Of a DNA stretch of 64,000 nucleotides, positions 36,600 to 48,581 are shown piece after piece (positions within the stretch are counted from its first letter, which is position 1; each line of letters begins with the position of its first letter). The notes beneath the pieces are model-generated. The model worked only from the letters and a program-made list of their open reading frames with translations, was not told the origin of the DNA and did no database searches. Made by a program: the position numbers and the translations under genes. Source of the DNA: Macadamia tetraphylla (taxonomy: Eukaryota; Streptophyta; Magnoliopsida; Proteales; Proteaceae); the NCBI GenBank assembly GCA_022985045.1, contig CM040970.1, forward strand, positions 17,406,204 to 17,470,203. Reading direction: 5' to 3'.

Positions 36600-37268
36600 T
36601 GGACTGATCGTTAGCAATTGAGAGCGACTAGAAGCTGATGTCATTAAGTAGTTAGGATTTCTTTAAATACATTATTGAATTGTTTGAAATGCTTGGGGAA
36701 CTTTGCTTCTTGTTGACTATATGTTTATGTTTTGAAACTTTAGTCCGTATGTTTTGGAGCACAGTTTGATGGTTTATGATTATGTTTTAGCATTTATATT
36801 ATGCGTAATTATTCCATTTATTAATTATTTCATGGTTATTTTGAGCATATTTTATAGATACTAATTGCCTCAGTTATAGGTAATATTTTTGCCACAGTTT
36901 AAAAGGCAGTTCTTGCCACAATTCAAATGCAATATTTACCATAATTAAATATTAACCCCAAATCAAAGGCGATTTGTCACAGTAAATGTTAATACCACGT
37001 CAAGGACCTATATGGAATGACAACAGTATTATTTGAGGATATGTCAATATTTTCATGTTAATATCTCACCTAGATTCATGCTAAGAAATTTACTTATGTT
37101 TATGATGACAGAAAATTGTATGCTGTATATTGAGGTGTATTTTCTACTATTGTTCGATGTGAGTGATTTTTCAACTGAATCACAGTAAGAGTGGTTAATG
37201 CAATGAGATTCTATGACCACACCAATTTAAAATATATCCTTATAATTAATGTAGCCCAAGTAGGAGAT
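36600..37268 (+). other. Copia-A 3' internal region, non-coding
   Basis: The stretch between the gag remnant and the right LTR has no coding potential and ends in the purine-rich primer tract. In a full element pol would lie here. Confidence 0.5.
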
Positions 37269-37686
37269 TGTTGAATTTATGGGATTAATTAACTATTCAG
37301 ATTGATTAAATGGATGAGAGTCAAATTGCATGAATCGATTTGGTCCACTCTCAAATTTAGGGATATGCTGGCTCAACCCATTATGGTTTAGGGTTTGGGT
37401 GCATGACAATAATATAAATACTGAGTTTTGGGTCTCTAAAGTCATTATTCATTCTTTCCCATTTTATCACTAAAGTGAGAGAACCAAGGAGGTCTAAGGG
37501 ACTATAGAAGATCCATAGCCAAGAGAGGGAAATTGGGAGTGACCGGTGTCAATCATTTTCAATATACTACGTGAAAGGTACAATTCGATCCTTTATGGTT
37601 TGATAATTTTATTAAATTCATGTTCTTATTTCTCTGTAATTTCCTCAACTAGGGTTTCGGATTAAAACCCATAGGTTGATCTAACA
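37269..37686 (+). repeat. Copia-A 3' LTR
   Basis: The repeat starts TGTTGAATTTATGGG and ends GGTTGATCTAACA, preceded by the purine-rich aagtaggaga tract. It is paired with the LTR at 26210-26628. Confidence 0.85.
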
Positions 37687-37698
37687 TATACTACATAG

Positions 37699-38399
37699 TA
37701 AGGGTGTCAATTCTGAGCCCGCACTGGTAGGCCCGATCAAGCTCGACACATTTATGGTCCCGACTTGGACCAGCCCATATAATAAATGTGTCGGGCTTGA
37801 GCCCGACAATGTTTATTAAATAAGCGTTCAATGGTGCAAGTAGCTAGCCTGTCGGGCGGCAGACCGAATCGACACATTTAGAAGCCCAACTTGAACCAAC
37901 TCATTGTAGCTCCACCCCTTTAATACTACATAAAATTTTGATTTTACCACTACTAGTAAGAAACTAATTAAACTTTTTTACCCTTTGCTTTGTAATAGGA
38001 TTTGATTTAATTAATTTTCATTTTGTAAGTTGCAATGGTCATATTCCTTCTTTTTTCTTTTGAAAAAACAACCATAATCTCATATTACTTCTCTTCTTTA
38101 TTAAAGATTTGCATCACATATTTTTGGGCCTTCAACCCACTTAAAAAATAATTTTAGGGTAGGCACGTTTAAAGCCCGTTTAGACTTAAATAGGTTCGTA
38201 GCCGTTAAGACCCGATTAAGGCCCGTTTAAGGAAGCCCGATTAAAGTTCGACACCGATCGACCCGATTATAAACCGTACCATGGCCCCCAAAGCTAAACC
38301 CGTTTACTTAAACAGGCATTCACGGTGCAAGGCTTTCAAGTGGTCAAGCCCGATTAGATCCGATCGAGACCAGCCCGGCCAGACCGATTGACACCCCTA
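37699..38399. mobile_element. hAT-like MITE with an 8-bp target duplication
   Basis: The ends TAAGGGTGTCAAT and, inverted, TAGGGGTGTCAAT form the TIR. The 8-bp CTACATAG occurs directly before (37691-37698) and after (38400-38407). Eight-base duplications and a GGGGTGTCAA end are typical of hAT elements. The 701-bp interior is full of gcccgat/cgggc words and has no transposase. Confidence 0.8.
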
Positions 38400-38407
38400 C
38401 TACATAG

Positions 38408-39338
38408 TGATGTTGGGTGGTTGATCAATTCCCAACCTTTTTTAGCTAAAAGTGCTAAGTTCATGTTCGTCGGATCTTTATTATTATGACCCCCATATCG
38501 TTTGGGTTGGCAGATGGATTTCCAGGAGATGGTAGGTATATGAGCATTCTCTCTATTTGACCAAAAACGGTTCCTACATAAATTCTTGAGATCTTTATGC
38601 ACGTTTTCTGGGACTTTGAAGCAAGACATATAATGAAGGGGACATATCTAACAGAGACGATTGGATCAAAACAAATTTACCCGCTTGGCTTTAGAACTTC
38701 AATTTCCAATGTTGGAGCGTAGTTGAAACTCATTGGAAAAGACTTGGCCGATGAACTTTAGATAGCTTACCACTGATGAATGGAATGCCAAGATAAGTAT
38801 CAATCTTATTTATTGGAATAATGTGGAAAAATTCATTCAATTGTCTCCGTTGAGAACAAGTAACATAGGGACTGAATTGTGCTCTAGTTTTCTGATGATT
38901 AATGGCTTGTCCTGAATAACTGTAATAGTCTTCAAGGATGGCATTAAGAGCTCGAGCTTTAGACAATGTGGCTTTTCCTCTCCCAAGTCTGATCCCATGA
39001 ATGCGTTTTTCTTCCATAACAACCGTTAAATGCATGGAGAGAAATATTACAAAGAGAACAAATAAATAAGACGATAGGGGATCTCCTTGCCTCTGACCTC
39101 TAGAGGGGCGGAAAAAGGGGAGTAGAGAATGGGGACCCAATTAAGGATTATGCTTAACTGAGAGGACTCAACACAAAATATGGCTTGGTAGATCCAATTA
39201 GAGTAGAATCCATAATGAAGGAGGGTTTTACTCAGGAATGACAATTTCAATCTATCATAATCCTACTGCATGTCCACTTTAATGGTCATAAAACTTGTCT
39301 TGCCATTTCTATTTTGCTTCATTTTGTGGAGAATTTTA
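38408..39338 (-). pseudogene. L1-like LINE, piece 3: reverse transcriptase middle and C-terminal part
   Basis: Minus-strand frames carry SRGQRQGDPLSSYLFVLF (RT block, about 39110-39050), QAINHQKTRAQFSP (38920-38875) and DTYLGIPFISGKLSKVHRPS (about 38800-38745). Next to the MITE is MSCFKVPENVHKDLKNL, followed by a GGHNNKDPTNMNLALLAKKGWEL-type block. These are ordered motifs of plant L1 LINE RT. The catalytic YADD box has decayed or been lost. It joins directly to 45885-46563 when Copia-B is removed. Confidence 0.75.
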
Positions 39339-39824
39339 TGATAGAAAATAAATACGGAACAATTCATGAAGATCGATAAGCATGCACGACAAACACTAAA
39401 AAAAAACACGTTTTAGGTATACCTGAACCCATAGCTGAAGAATAAGAACTCCTCAATGTCTTCTTGTATGCTCCTCGTACAACATGATCAATGTTGGTCT
39501 GGTCTATCCTCTTTCCCTTTGGCTTTTGGTCGTTAGCCTAACTTAATGGGTCAGTGATAACTATATATAGGGGTGAGGGTAGGGACCAACCCTACAATAA
39601 AATTAGGGTTTCCTCCGCATTAAGGAAACAATACCTTAGGTCTACACATAGTAATAAATATTTCATACCATTAAGGTGTGCTAATAGAATCCAATATCTT
39701 CATAGAGATCACTTACTAATAATATTGGATTCTTTCTGCTTACTCCATCTGGAGTCAACACCACTAAACCGATTTTGGAAACAAATCTTTGACTATACTA
39801 GCCCACCTAATAGGAAATCTTACA
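39339..39824 (-). repeat. Copia-B 3' LTR
   Basis: On the minus strand it runs from TGTAAGATTTCC to TTCTATCA; it matches 45394-45879 over its whole length with few differences. It contains tatatataggggtgag (TATA region on the minus strand). Confidence 0.9.
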
Positions 39825-40529
39825 ATCTCCCACTTGGGCAGCATATGTCACAAGTTTTAGATTTTAAAATTTATTTAAAACGACTCTCCGATTTAGATAA
39901 ACTGAATGTGGCCACAAATAAAACAGTGTCGAATGGAGTGCACCTTAAACCAAATGCCTTGGTTCAAATGAGAATTATAAACACCCAACCATAATGATCA
40001 ACACATCTAAAGCGATATGAGACCACACACGTCAAAATGCTCATAACATCACCGACTTGGGCTGAACAGTATAAAAGTGTGGTATGAAAATAACATGCAA
40101 TAGTGATCATCATGTCTATTTCCAAATTGTTCATGGCTCGAAAACCAAATGAGCCCTATGAGACAGATACCGAAAGTCTCATTAACTATAAGCGTCTCCC
40201 AATCGATCAAGCTTCAATTAAAGAAGCTCATTGGGACTGGGTTCGGATGTCTCACAACACTAGCACTAGACCTTAATCAAACGAGGCTTTGCTAGCGACT
40301 GGATATGTGTGTATTGACTAAACCCTCAGATACCAAATGAGGTAAATACACCACATATAGCCTCAATTTTCTGTAGAAGACAAATAAATAAGTGTATACA
40401 CATAAACAAATGTCCATGATAAAATATATGTATATTCTCGAGAACAATAATGATGTTTCATAAATATAATAATGCTAAACTCAGATGCAACTGAATATAT
40501 GAGCAAAGCTCCCACTAATAAAATACATC

Positions 40530-40800
40530 AAAAGAATTAACAAGTCCCATATTAGTGACATGCGCTTGAAAGAATTTTGGAGTCAAGCCCTCAGTAAGAG
40601 GATCTACAATCATGTTTTCTGTAACAATCTGTTCCATTGTGATCTGTGATTCTTGAACTTTCTCTCTGACAAAAAATTACTTAATGTCAATGTGTTTAGA
40701 GTTTGAAATACTTTTACTGTTATGAGAGAAACAAACCGCAACGGAGTTATCACAGAACATCCTCAATGGTTTAGATATAGAGTCAACAATCTGTAATAAT
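40530..40800 (-). pseudogene. Copia-B pol remnant (RNase H C-terminal end)
   Basis: Minus-strand translation gives FCDNSVAVCFSHNSKS, then NSKHIDIK, then FFVREKVQESQITMEQIVTE and DPLTEGLTPKFFQAHVTNMG in slightly shifting frames. This is the typical end of Copia RNase H (CDN-box, SKHIDIK, DPLTKGL). Stops interrupt it and the upstream pol domains were not recovered. Confidence 0.65.
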
Positions 40801-42994
40801 ATAGTTCTACAGAAATTTATGATTCATAAGCTTACTCCCACTGATCTTTAGATAGACCTATTCGATTCCTTCCATTTTCATAAAGAACCTTAGCTTGAAC
40901 ATAATTAACAACCACTGGCTTAGGAGGCTCATCAATTCAAGATTAAAATTTATTATCATAATAGCCAGAGAAATATTAAAGGATTAGTTCTATTCCTTAA
41001 AATTGGAACCATTTAAATTTTTTTAACAGAAAAATAGCTGGGAAGTCAAAGCTGGCAAATATAATCATACATATTTACCAAAATGTACAATATGCAAAAA
41101 CAGAAGGCATATTAAACTTCCCAACAATATAATTAAATCTGACTAATTGGGCTATTAATCATATTTATCTCAGTATTGTTTTCAATAACTGTAGGAAAAC
41201 AGAAATTAGAAAAAGATCCGACGTCATTGGGGTCACACCTATGGTGGCAAGATAACCCAACACGTAGTGAAAATTTTCACATGCAAAGCGAGACGCTCGA
41301 AGCAACACCACTTTGAAGATTCTGTCACCTGTGGTGGCAAGACAAGAACCTTCAAAGCTATGAAGCCAAAAACGTCACCCTCACACTATCAAGCGAAATC
41401 AACCAAATGAAGACTCACATGTGGTGGTAAGAGCACATCATTCGTCATATGGTCTCCTTGACTGCAATCCATCCTGAATAGTCAATAGTAATTTCACAAT
41501 CTCAGTAACTAACCCACTAAGTGGAAGCGTAATCATTGAAATTATGAAAACCTATAGACTTGGATTGCTACCAAATGCCCGTGGGTTTAGATTTTGGGTG
41601 CAAACAACAAGATGAGCTATTTCAGTATTTAATTAATAAAATATTTAACATAAGTCCATAAAAGCAACCCATTATAAACCCTTATCGTCAATATGGTAAC
41701 ACCATAATTTAGCAGTTATCAAAGTGAGTACATTCTTAGTATGACAGTTTTGTACTTCCAGCCATTACCATAAATAAATAGAAAATATAAATATGGTGAT
41801 TTCCTATAATGACAACATGCTAAATATGAAAGTTCATAACATTTATTCATAATAACAAAAAACACATGAAATATGTTATTTTATCCTTAATTCGTTAGAT
41901 ATACAAAGTTGTATACAAATATGAACTTTCAATCCAAATGACTTTAATATTCAACACAAATATTAGCCCATAAACTTTAAAGTCAATCACAATAAAGATC
42001 TACAATTTCTTTAAATAAAAATAAGTTCATTAACTAATAGAGCACATAAATCAAATAATTTATAGACTAAAAACGACAAGAAGTCTTTAATAAATAAAGG
42101 TAATGTTGGCTTAGATCCATAGTAAGTATAAACAACTTCATAGGCTTTATACCAATAAGCCACTAAAACTTCAATGAGTTCATTTAAATCATTTAAATAT
42201 AATATATCTGTTTTATCTCGATGAATTTTCAATAAAATTGAACTTTATTATAAGTACAAATATGACATATAAATTCGAAGAAATATTACTTAAACAATGC
42301 ACTTGTGATATTTTGAATCATAAATGGGTGTCAAAACTCATAATTATGTGTCTCGTGACGAAACCTGATGTCACGGATGATAAATATAACATCGAAGAAA
42401 ATATCAAAATACCCCAGACTTAAAATTCATGAAACGACAAGTGTAGTATACATAATAAAACATGTATAATACATCTATCACCCTAATAGGATAATAATTT
42501 ATTCTCCCACTAATATAAGAGAGTAGGACTAGATGACCTAATAAAAGTACCATTTATAAGAGTCAATATCAGTTCATATTAGAACTAGATCTAACTGTTG
42601 ACTTGAATAAACAAGGCCAAAATAGTCAACAGTATAAACAGATTTCAGAAGTCATTTCAATAAATCAAAATTAAACAATTTCTGATTCCATTTGCATAAA
42701 CTATTTATGGTCTATACAATTATTAGACTCAAAAACTGGATTTCATTGAAACTATGCTGAAAATAGTTAATAAACCATCAACATGTAGAAGCAACGTAGG
42801 ATGATCTTGTATCATAACATCTCAAATATGAGTATAAGTATCATCATTAATATTAATTTTTAAGATGCCAACTCTACCCATAAAGAATCTTCACAAAAAT
42901 CGATTTAAATAGACCACACCAATAACAAAGTTTAACTTGGTGAGATTCATGTGCATTCACTGTAATGACTATATCACTCAAGAGTTATAGCTGA

Positions 42995-43245
42995 AACGGT
43001 ATCCTTATCCTTTAAGACAGGAATACACTGATCCTCTCATTTTCTTGTATTAACTGTGAAAAGAACAATAACTTTTGAGATCCCTTCACCTTTGGGATTA
43101 GAAACCTTAGGTTATTGTCATTTTCTTTAACTTTGGTGACATCATCTTTAGGCAAATGTCACCTATTGTGCTGCCCTAGGGAAAACCATAAAAGAACAAG
43201 ATACGTCACTTTAGTGGAATCCACATCACCCTTTCATGGTTCCCT
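42995..43245 (-). repeat. Copia-B copy of the leader motif shared with Copia-A
   Basis: Read on the minus strand this has, in the same order as the Copia-A leader copies, a ccatgaaagggtgatgtgg word, aggtgacatttgcctaaag, gatgatgtcaccaaagtt, atgacaataacc, cccaaaggtga, gttcttttcacag and a cttaaaggataagga end. Confidence 0.65.
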
Positions 43246-44452
43246 AGAAATACGTTTTGTAGCTTAATATGTGCGAATGTTTACACCCAATTCAACTCCA
43301 ATATATTTATTCATCATAGAGTGTTCCAAATATGACATGCAAACATAAAATGCCATCAATTTTCTGCCTATGTCATTCATAAATGACTTTTTTAATATCA
43401 TAGTAATGATAAACCAGTATAAAAACATGCATAAACAGAAATACAATTCTGAAGCCACTATAGAATAAAGACAAAACACTATAGCTGTTCCAAAACAGTT
43501 ATGGAACACACAATATAGGTCTCATTTTTCTTGTTTTAAATTCAATCCAGTATATTGAACATACATCCACTGGACGAACCATAAACAACATATCAGAGTA
43601 CATAATTACATCCTCCCACTGGTTTGACCAGTTAAGTAATTATCCACAACATCCCAAGTACTTGATAAAGTGACATCATAAAGACCAATGGTATTTTATT
43701 ATTCACAAGACCTTGGAACTCTTAATATAATTATTTTAAATCTAAAAAAAAAAAAACCTCATTAAACATTATGCGAAAATTGACCATTACCATATAAGAC
43801 AATTTCAAAAGATAAAATCATTCATAATATCAATAACATAGTGAATTTTCAACACATTAATCAATGACCAATTGGTTATATGACTAAATACAAAAAATAA
43901 TAGATTTTTTTTTAATAAATACTTTCCCGGTTAACATCAGTTAATGTTGATGACTTTTTCCAGTGAATTTTTTGACTACTCATTGAAAAATCCAAATAGT
44001 TCAATTTTCGAGGTCAATGTGTTAGATATCTGAATTGACCAACCTAATCGGTTCAATCATGGCACAATTTTGGTAGAACCGATTCATCTTGATTTTGGGT
44101 TGGTTTAGGATTTAATCACTTTAAGGGGACTTGATCAAGACATTGGATTTTATTACTATTATTATTTTACCTATGACACAATACTAATGCCAAGTCTCAA
44201 ACGATCAAGTGTAGGATCGGCCTCAATCGATGTTGATTCGGATCATTGGATCTAATCAAACAATGCTTGAAACATACCTATTCAACATTATAGTGGTCTA
44301 CAATTTAATTTGGTTTATCAAACCAGATTTAATTTGGTTCAATTCAGCCTATTTCAAATTAGGCCTATAAGCTTCAACCCATTACACTTAAATAAACATG
44401 GGCAACCCAAAACAAACTTTTAAACACCCATCGGCTTAGCCCATTTAACCTT

Positions 44453-44514
44453 AAAAAAAAAATAAAAAAATAAAAAAATAAAAAAATAAAAAAATAAAAA
44501 AATAAAAAAATAAA
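44453..44514. repeat. (TAAAAAAA)n tandem repeat
   Basis: Seven regular 8-bp units of T followed by seven A, inside Copia-B. Confidence 0.95.
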
Positions 44515-44636
44515 CATTATCCTCCATTGCCTTAAACGTTAACCCTTCTTATGCATCCCACCAGATAATAAGTCAAAAAAAAAAAAAAAAAAAAACTCAC
44601 ATCAATTTTACAAACAAGACAATGTTTGTCCCATCA

Positions 44637-44726
44637 TAACCATGTCTATGTGTCATCTCATACTAAATGTTATAGTTGAAATAACCATGTCTATGTGTCA
44701 TCTCATACTAAATGTTATAGTTGAAA
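44637..44726. repeat. 45-bp perfect tandem duplication
   Basis: The unit from ataaccatgtctatgtg to gttatagttgaa occurs at 44637-44681 and again at 44682-44726 with no visible difference. Confidence 0.95.
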
Positions 44727-45393
44727 GGAGTCACCAAGTACTTGATACTTGGAATTGGGATTGGGACGGATAGGTTAAAAGAGGATAAAAACCAGCTACA
44801 AACAGTCATATGATACAAAACCATATTCAATCAGGATCGATACTGATCCCACCTAATCCAATTCGGATAAGATAGAAATACCCTTAACTTTAATTATTAT
44901 TATTATTTTAACCCTTTATCTGTACCGAGTCTACCGACCCATTGATATACCAATTCGATTCTTCAAACCGAAAAAACATGAAGGTTTAGATTTTTCATAA
45001 TCACCCATGGAAAGAAAAAAAAAACTTTTTGTAATTTTTTTTATTTTTTTATTGAAGGATCATAAACTTTGTATGGTTTTTTCCTCAAAAAGAGAAACAA
45101 TCAGTAAAAGGAAAACGTTTTTTTTTTTAATATACATTAATGCTTGTCAATCTCAATTCCCAAGATGAATAATAAAAAAATTAAAAAATTAAAAAACAAA
45201 AACTTTGAACGGTTTCATCAAAATGGGTTAGAAACTCAATGAAGTAAATCTCTTTCAATAACTTATTTCATTCCTTTTTTTTTTTTGTACGAAATCCAAC
45301 TTTTATTCATATAATAAAAAAAAAATATGTATATATATATATATATATATTTTGCAGCCCATCGTCTTGATCACGAACAAGCTCTGATACCAT

Positions 45394-45879
45394 TGATAGA
45401 AAATAAATATGGAACAATTCATGAAGATCGATAAGCATGCACGACAAACACTACAAAAAAAAACACGTTTTAGATATACCTGAATCCATGGCTGAAGAAT
45501 AAGAACTCCTCAATGTCTTTTTGTATGCTCCTCGTACAACCCGATCAATATTGGTCTGGTCTACCCTCTTTCCCTTTTACTTTTGGTCGTTAGCCTCACT
45601 TAATGGGTCAGTAATAACTATATATAGGGGTGAGGGTAGGGATCAACCCTGCAATAAAATTAGGGTTTCCTCCTCATTAAGGAAACAATACCTTAGATCC
45701 ACATATAGTAATAAATATTTCATACCATTAAGGTGTGCTAATAGAATCCAATATCTCCATAGAGATCACTTACCAATAATATTGGATTCTTTGCTTATTC
45801 CATCTGTAGTCAACACCACTAAATCGATTTTAAAAACAAATCTTTGACTATGCTAGCCCACCTAATAGAAAATCTTACA
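45394..45879 (-). repeat. Copia-B 5' LTR
   Basis: On the minus strand it starts TGTAAGATTTTCTATTAGG at 45879 and ends TCTATCA at 45394, followed at once by the primer site ATGGTATCAGAGC. It is paired with 39339-39824. Confidence 0.9.
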
Positions 45880-45884
45880 TTTTA

Positions 45885-46563
45885 TGGCAGATAAGAATAT
45901 TGTCCTGAATGTGCCTTCCCTTCATAAAACCATTATGAGAAAGGGAAATGATTTTGTTTACTAAAGGCCTGAGTCTTCTAACACTGATATAAGAGATTAC
46001 TTTGTAGAGGAAGTTGCATAGACTAGTAGGCCTAAAAATTCTCTTATAGAGGATGAGTTTTCAGTCTTTGAAATGAGTGCAATATATGTTTGGTTCAGAC
46101 TGAGACTGAAAGTGCCAGCTTAGAAAAAACTCTTAATTGCAGGAATCATTTCAATGCTAATAGTTGGCCAAGTCTTATGGGAGAAGATACCTGAAAAACC
46201 ATCTAGTCCAGGGGATTTGATAGCTGGCATACTCATAAAAATAGATGTGATTTCTTCATCCGTAATTGGGTGCAGAAGAGTATCACTGTCAGCTTTTGTG
46301 ACTCTACCCCTGATGTGATCAAAGTAAGTATCATGCAAGAAAGGTTGTTGAGAAATGTAAACATTTCTAAAGAAATCTTGGAATGCCTTCCATATATCCC
46401 CCATCCACTATTACATTGAGGCTGCTGTGGTTGATGGATCTTTGTACTTCTTAATAAATTGGTCTACTCTATGCGAGATTTTTAAAGCCACAAAATCTCT
46501 TCCAGATGGGCTATTATTTTTTAAAAGAACAATGATATGTTTTTCTCTATGGTACCATTGTTC
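45885..46563 (-). pseudogene. L1-like LINE, piece 2: N-terminal half of the reverse transcriptase
   Basis: Minus-strand frames carry WKAFQDFFRNVYIS, then TDEEITSIFMSMPAIKSPGL with DGFSG (46404-46120), then traces of a NFLYKVISYISVRRLRP block and NGFMKGRHIQDNILICH at about 45960-45890. These are the ordered RT1-RT3 motifs of plant L1 LINEs. The reading stops at the Copia-B target duplication and resumes at 39338; on the other side it stops at the Copia-C duplication. Confidence 0.75.
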
Positions 46564-46568
46564 CGATC

Positions 46569-47028
46569 TGTGAGATCAAACACCAAGAAACACGAATAAC
46601 AAAGAGACAATAGATCCGCACAACAGAGATTTAACGAGGTTCACACATCAGGGTGGTGTGCTACGTCCTCGGGCGAAGAAGAAGATGATTCACTATGCAG
46701 GAGAGAGATTACACCCTAGTAGCGGCGAGGAAAAACTGCTACGAAACCCTAGTCGTGAAAACCCTAGAATACCATGACTTTCTCAACAAGCAACGAGACA
46801 TTATATATACTCTAAACGTGGGTCGACCCATCGGTCGCATCGATCCGGTCGAATCATACCGTGGGCGTAGCCCGTACTTCTGAGATCGGTGATGGGTTCG
46901 GCTTGGGCCTATCGCCCAAGCCCTCTGCTCCATCACGATCTCGAAAATTTCCCATTTGGGTCGCCACCAAAATATGTCGGATCGGGTCAATCTTCAAAAC
47001 GGGTCAAGAATTCGAGACAAACTTAACA
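46569..47028 (-). repeat. Copia-C 3' LTR
   Basis: On the minus strand it starts TGTTAAGTTTGTC at 47028 and ends GATCTCACA at 46569; it is paired with 51079-51512. It includes cattatatatactc near 46800, a TATA region on the minus strand. Confidence 0.9.
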
Positions 47029-47117
47029 AATCTCCACCTTGGCTTGAATTCTCCTCCAACAGATAAACAAATAGCTAATATCTTCATCTTCTCCAATAGC
47101 CCTCCAAAGGGCTGAAC

Positions 47118-48365
47118 TCAAACACGACAAACACCAAGTAAGTTCAAGCAATGCTCGAACTTACCAACACATAAAGGCTTAGTCAACATATCAGCTGGAT
47201 TGTCTTCAGTACCAATCTTTAACACTTGAATATTACCTTGAACAATTAGATCTTTTATGAAATGATACCGAACATCAATGTGCTTTGTCCTCTCATGATA
47301 CATTGGATCTTTAGTCAAGTGAATAGCACTCTGGCTATCACAATGGACAACAGTCACCCCATGATCCATGTTGAGTTCTGCCAACAAACCTCTAAGCCAA
47401 ATAGCTTCTTTAATTGCCTCAGTCACTGTCATATACTCTGCTTCAGTAGTAGATAATGCAACTGTAGCCTGTAAAGTAGCTTTCCAACTAACCGTACTTC
47501 CTCCAAGAGTAAATACATAGCCTGTGAGTGACCTCCTCTTGTCAAGATCACCTGCATAATCTGAATCAACATAACCAGATAAATTATCACCATTCCTCCC
47601 AAACTCCAAACAAACACCAGAGGTCCCTTTCAAGTACCTAAGTATCCACTTCACTGCTTCCCAATGAGCTTTACCTGGACATGACAAGTATCTGCTCACC
47701 ATACTGACAGCTTGTGAAATGTCAGGACGAGTGCAAACCATAGCATACATAACGGAGCCAACTGCACTAGAGTATGGAACACGTGACATGTACTCCACCT
47801 CTTCATCTGTCTTAGGTGATAGAGCAGTTGAAAGTCTAAAATGAGATGCAAGAGTAGTTACAGGTTTGGCATCTTTCATGCCAAAACGATTCAATACCTT
47901 CTCAGTGTACTTTTGTTGAGATAGCCACAGCTTCTCTGCTTTTCTATCCCTCTTGATTTCCATACCAAGGATCTTCCTTGCTGCCCCCAAATCTTTCATC
48001 TCAAATTCAGAACTTAATTGTTCCTTCAACCTATTGACTTCATTCCTATCTTTTGCTACAATCAACATATCATCAACATAAAGCAACAAATATATGAATG
48101 ACCCATCAAAGAGCTTTCTGAAATAAACACAACAGTCATATTGACACCTGGAGTATCCAAAACTAGCCATAACTGAATCAAACATTTTATACCACTGTCT
48201 AGGAGACTGTTTTAAACCATATAGGGACTTTTTCAACAAGCATACATGGTCCTCCTTACTTTCAATAACAAACCCTTCAGGTTGATGCATATAAATCTGT
48301 TCTTCTAGTTCACCATACAAGAATGATGTTTTCACATCAAGTTGCTCAAACTCCAAATCATGCAT
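47118..48365 (-). CDS. Copia-C reverse transcriptase and RNase H (open 415-codon frame)
   Basis: This part of the Pol polyprotein copies the element RNA into DNA and removes the RNA template. Seen in order: LDVKTSFLYGELEEQIYM (residues 9-26), KSLYGLKQSPRQWYKMFD (46-63), the catalytic YVDDM (96-100), then the connection domain. RNase H follows with DSDYAGDLDKRRSLTGYVF, a QSAIHLTKDP box near the end, RTKHIDVRYHFI and DNPADMLTKPL. The frame starts in mid-polyprotein; upstream homologous sequence (VGCKWVFKKK-type, 48540-48500) lies in the same strand but is separated by stops. It therefore cannot be made as a full polyprotein as it stands. The closest known relative is the tobacco Tnt1-94 type. 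Confidence 0.85.
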   Translation of the reverse strand: MHDLEFEQLDVKTSFLYGELEEQIYMHQPEGFVIESKEDHVCLLKKSLYGLKQSPRQWYKMFDSVMASFGYSRCQYDCCVYFRKLFDGSFIYLLLYVDDMLIVAKDRNEVNRLKEQLSSEFEMKDLGAARKILGMEIKRDRKAEKLWLSQQKYTEKVLNRFGMKDAKPVTTLASHFRLSTALSPKTDEEVEYMSRVPYSSAVGSVMYAMVCTRPDISQAVSMVSRYLSCPGKAHWEAVKWILRYLKGTSGVCLEFGRNGDNLSGYVDSDYAGDLDKRRSLTGYVFTLGGSTVSWKATLQATVALSTTEAEYMTVTEAIKEAIWLRGLLAELNMDHGVTVVHCDSQSAIHLTKDPMYHERTKHIDVRYHFIKDLIVQGNIQVLKIGTEDNPADMLTKPLCVGKFEHCLNLLGVCRV

Positions 48366-48581
48366 AACAACTAAAGCAAGTAGGACACGAATAGAACTAT
48401 GCTTAACAACAGGTGAGAAAACATCATTAAAATCAATTCATTGTACCTAACTGTAGCCCTTTGCATCCAAACGTGCCTTGTACCTAGCATCTTCAACACC
48501 TGAGGCAGATTCCTTCTTCTTGAAGACCCATTTGCAACCAACAATTTTCTTCCCTGTTCTTGGCTTCACAAGCTCCCAAGT

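Larger units (their letters stand above)
26210..37686 (+). mobile_element. Copia-A: non-autonomous LTR retrotransposon with a nested CACTA element
   Basis: Two LTRs in direct orientation (26210-26628 and 37269-37686) enclose a diverged tRNA-Met-type primer site (agtatcagagc, 26632-26642) and, before the right LTR, a purine-rich tract (aagtaggaga). Only a broken gag is present and no pol. Without the nested CACTA element the copy would be about 3.9 kb. Flanking 5-mers TCTAA and TATAC do not match, so the target duplication has decayed or the element suffered rearrangement. It interrupts the zf-RVT-proximal part of a minus-strand LINE. Confidence 0.8.
39339..45879 (-). mobile_element. Copia-B: degenerate LTR retrotransposon, minus strand
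   Basis: Two 486-bp LTRs (39339-39824 and 45394-45879) are flanked by the 5-bp target duplication TTTTA (39334-39338 and 45880-45884). On the minus strand the primer site TGGTATCAGAGC follows the 5' LTR (45381-45392), and the purine tract AAGTGGGAGAT precedes the 3' LTR (39825-39837 region). The 5.6-kb inside is AT-rich and almost wholly decayed; a trace of the pol RNase H end remains near 40.5-40.8 kb. The insertion splits a minus-strand LINE inside its reverse transcriptase. Confidence 0.9.

Noticed and set aside
42011..42232. 73-codon minus-strand ORF within Copia-B
   Set aside because: AT-rich chance frame; it matches no retrotransposon domain.
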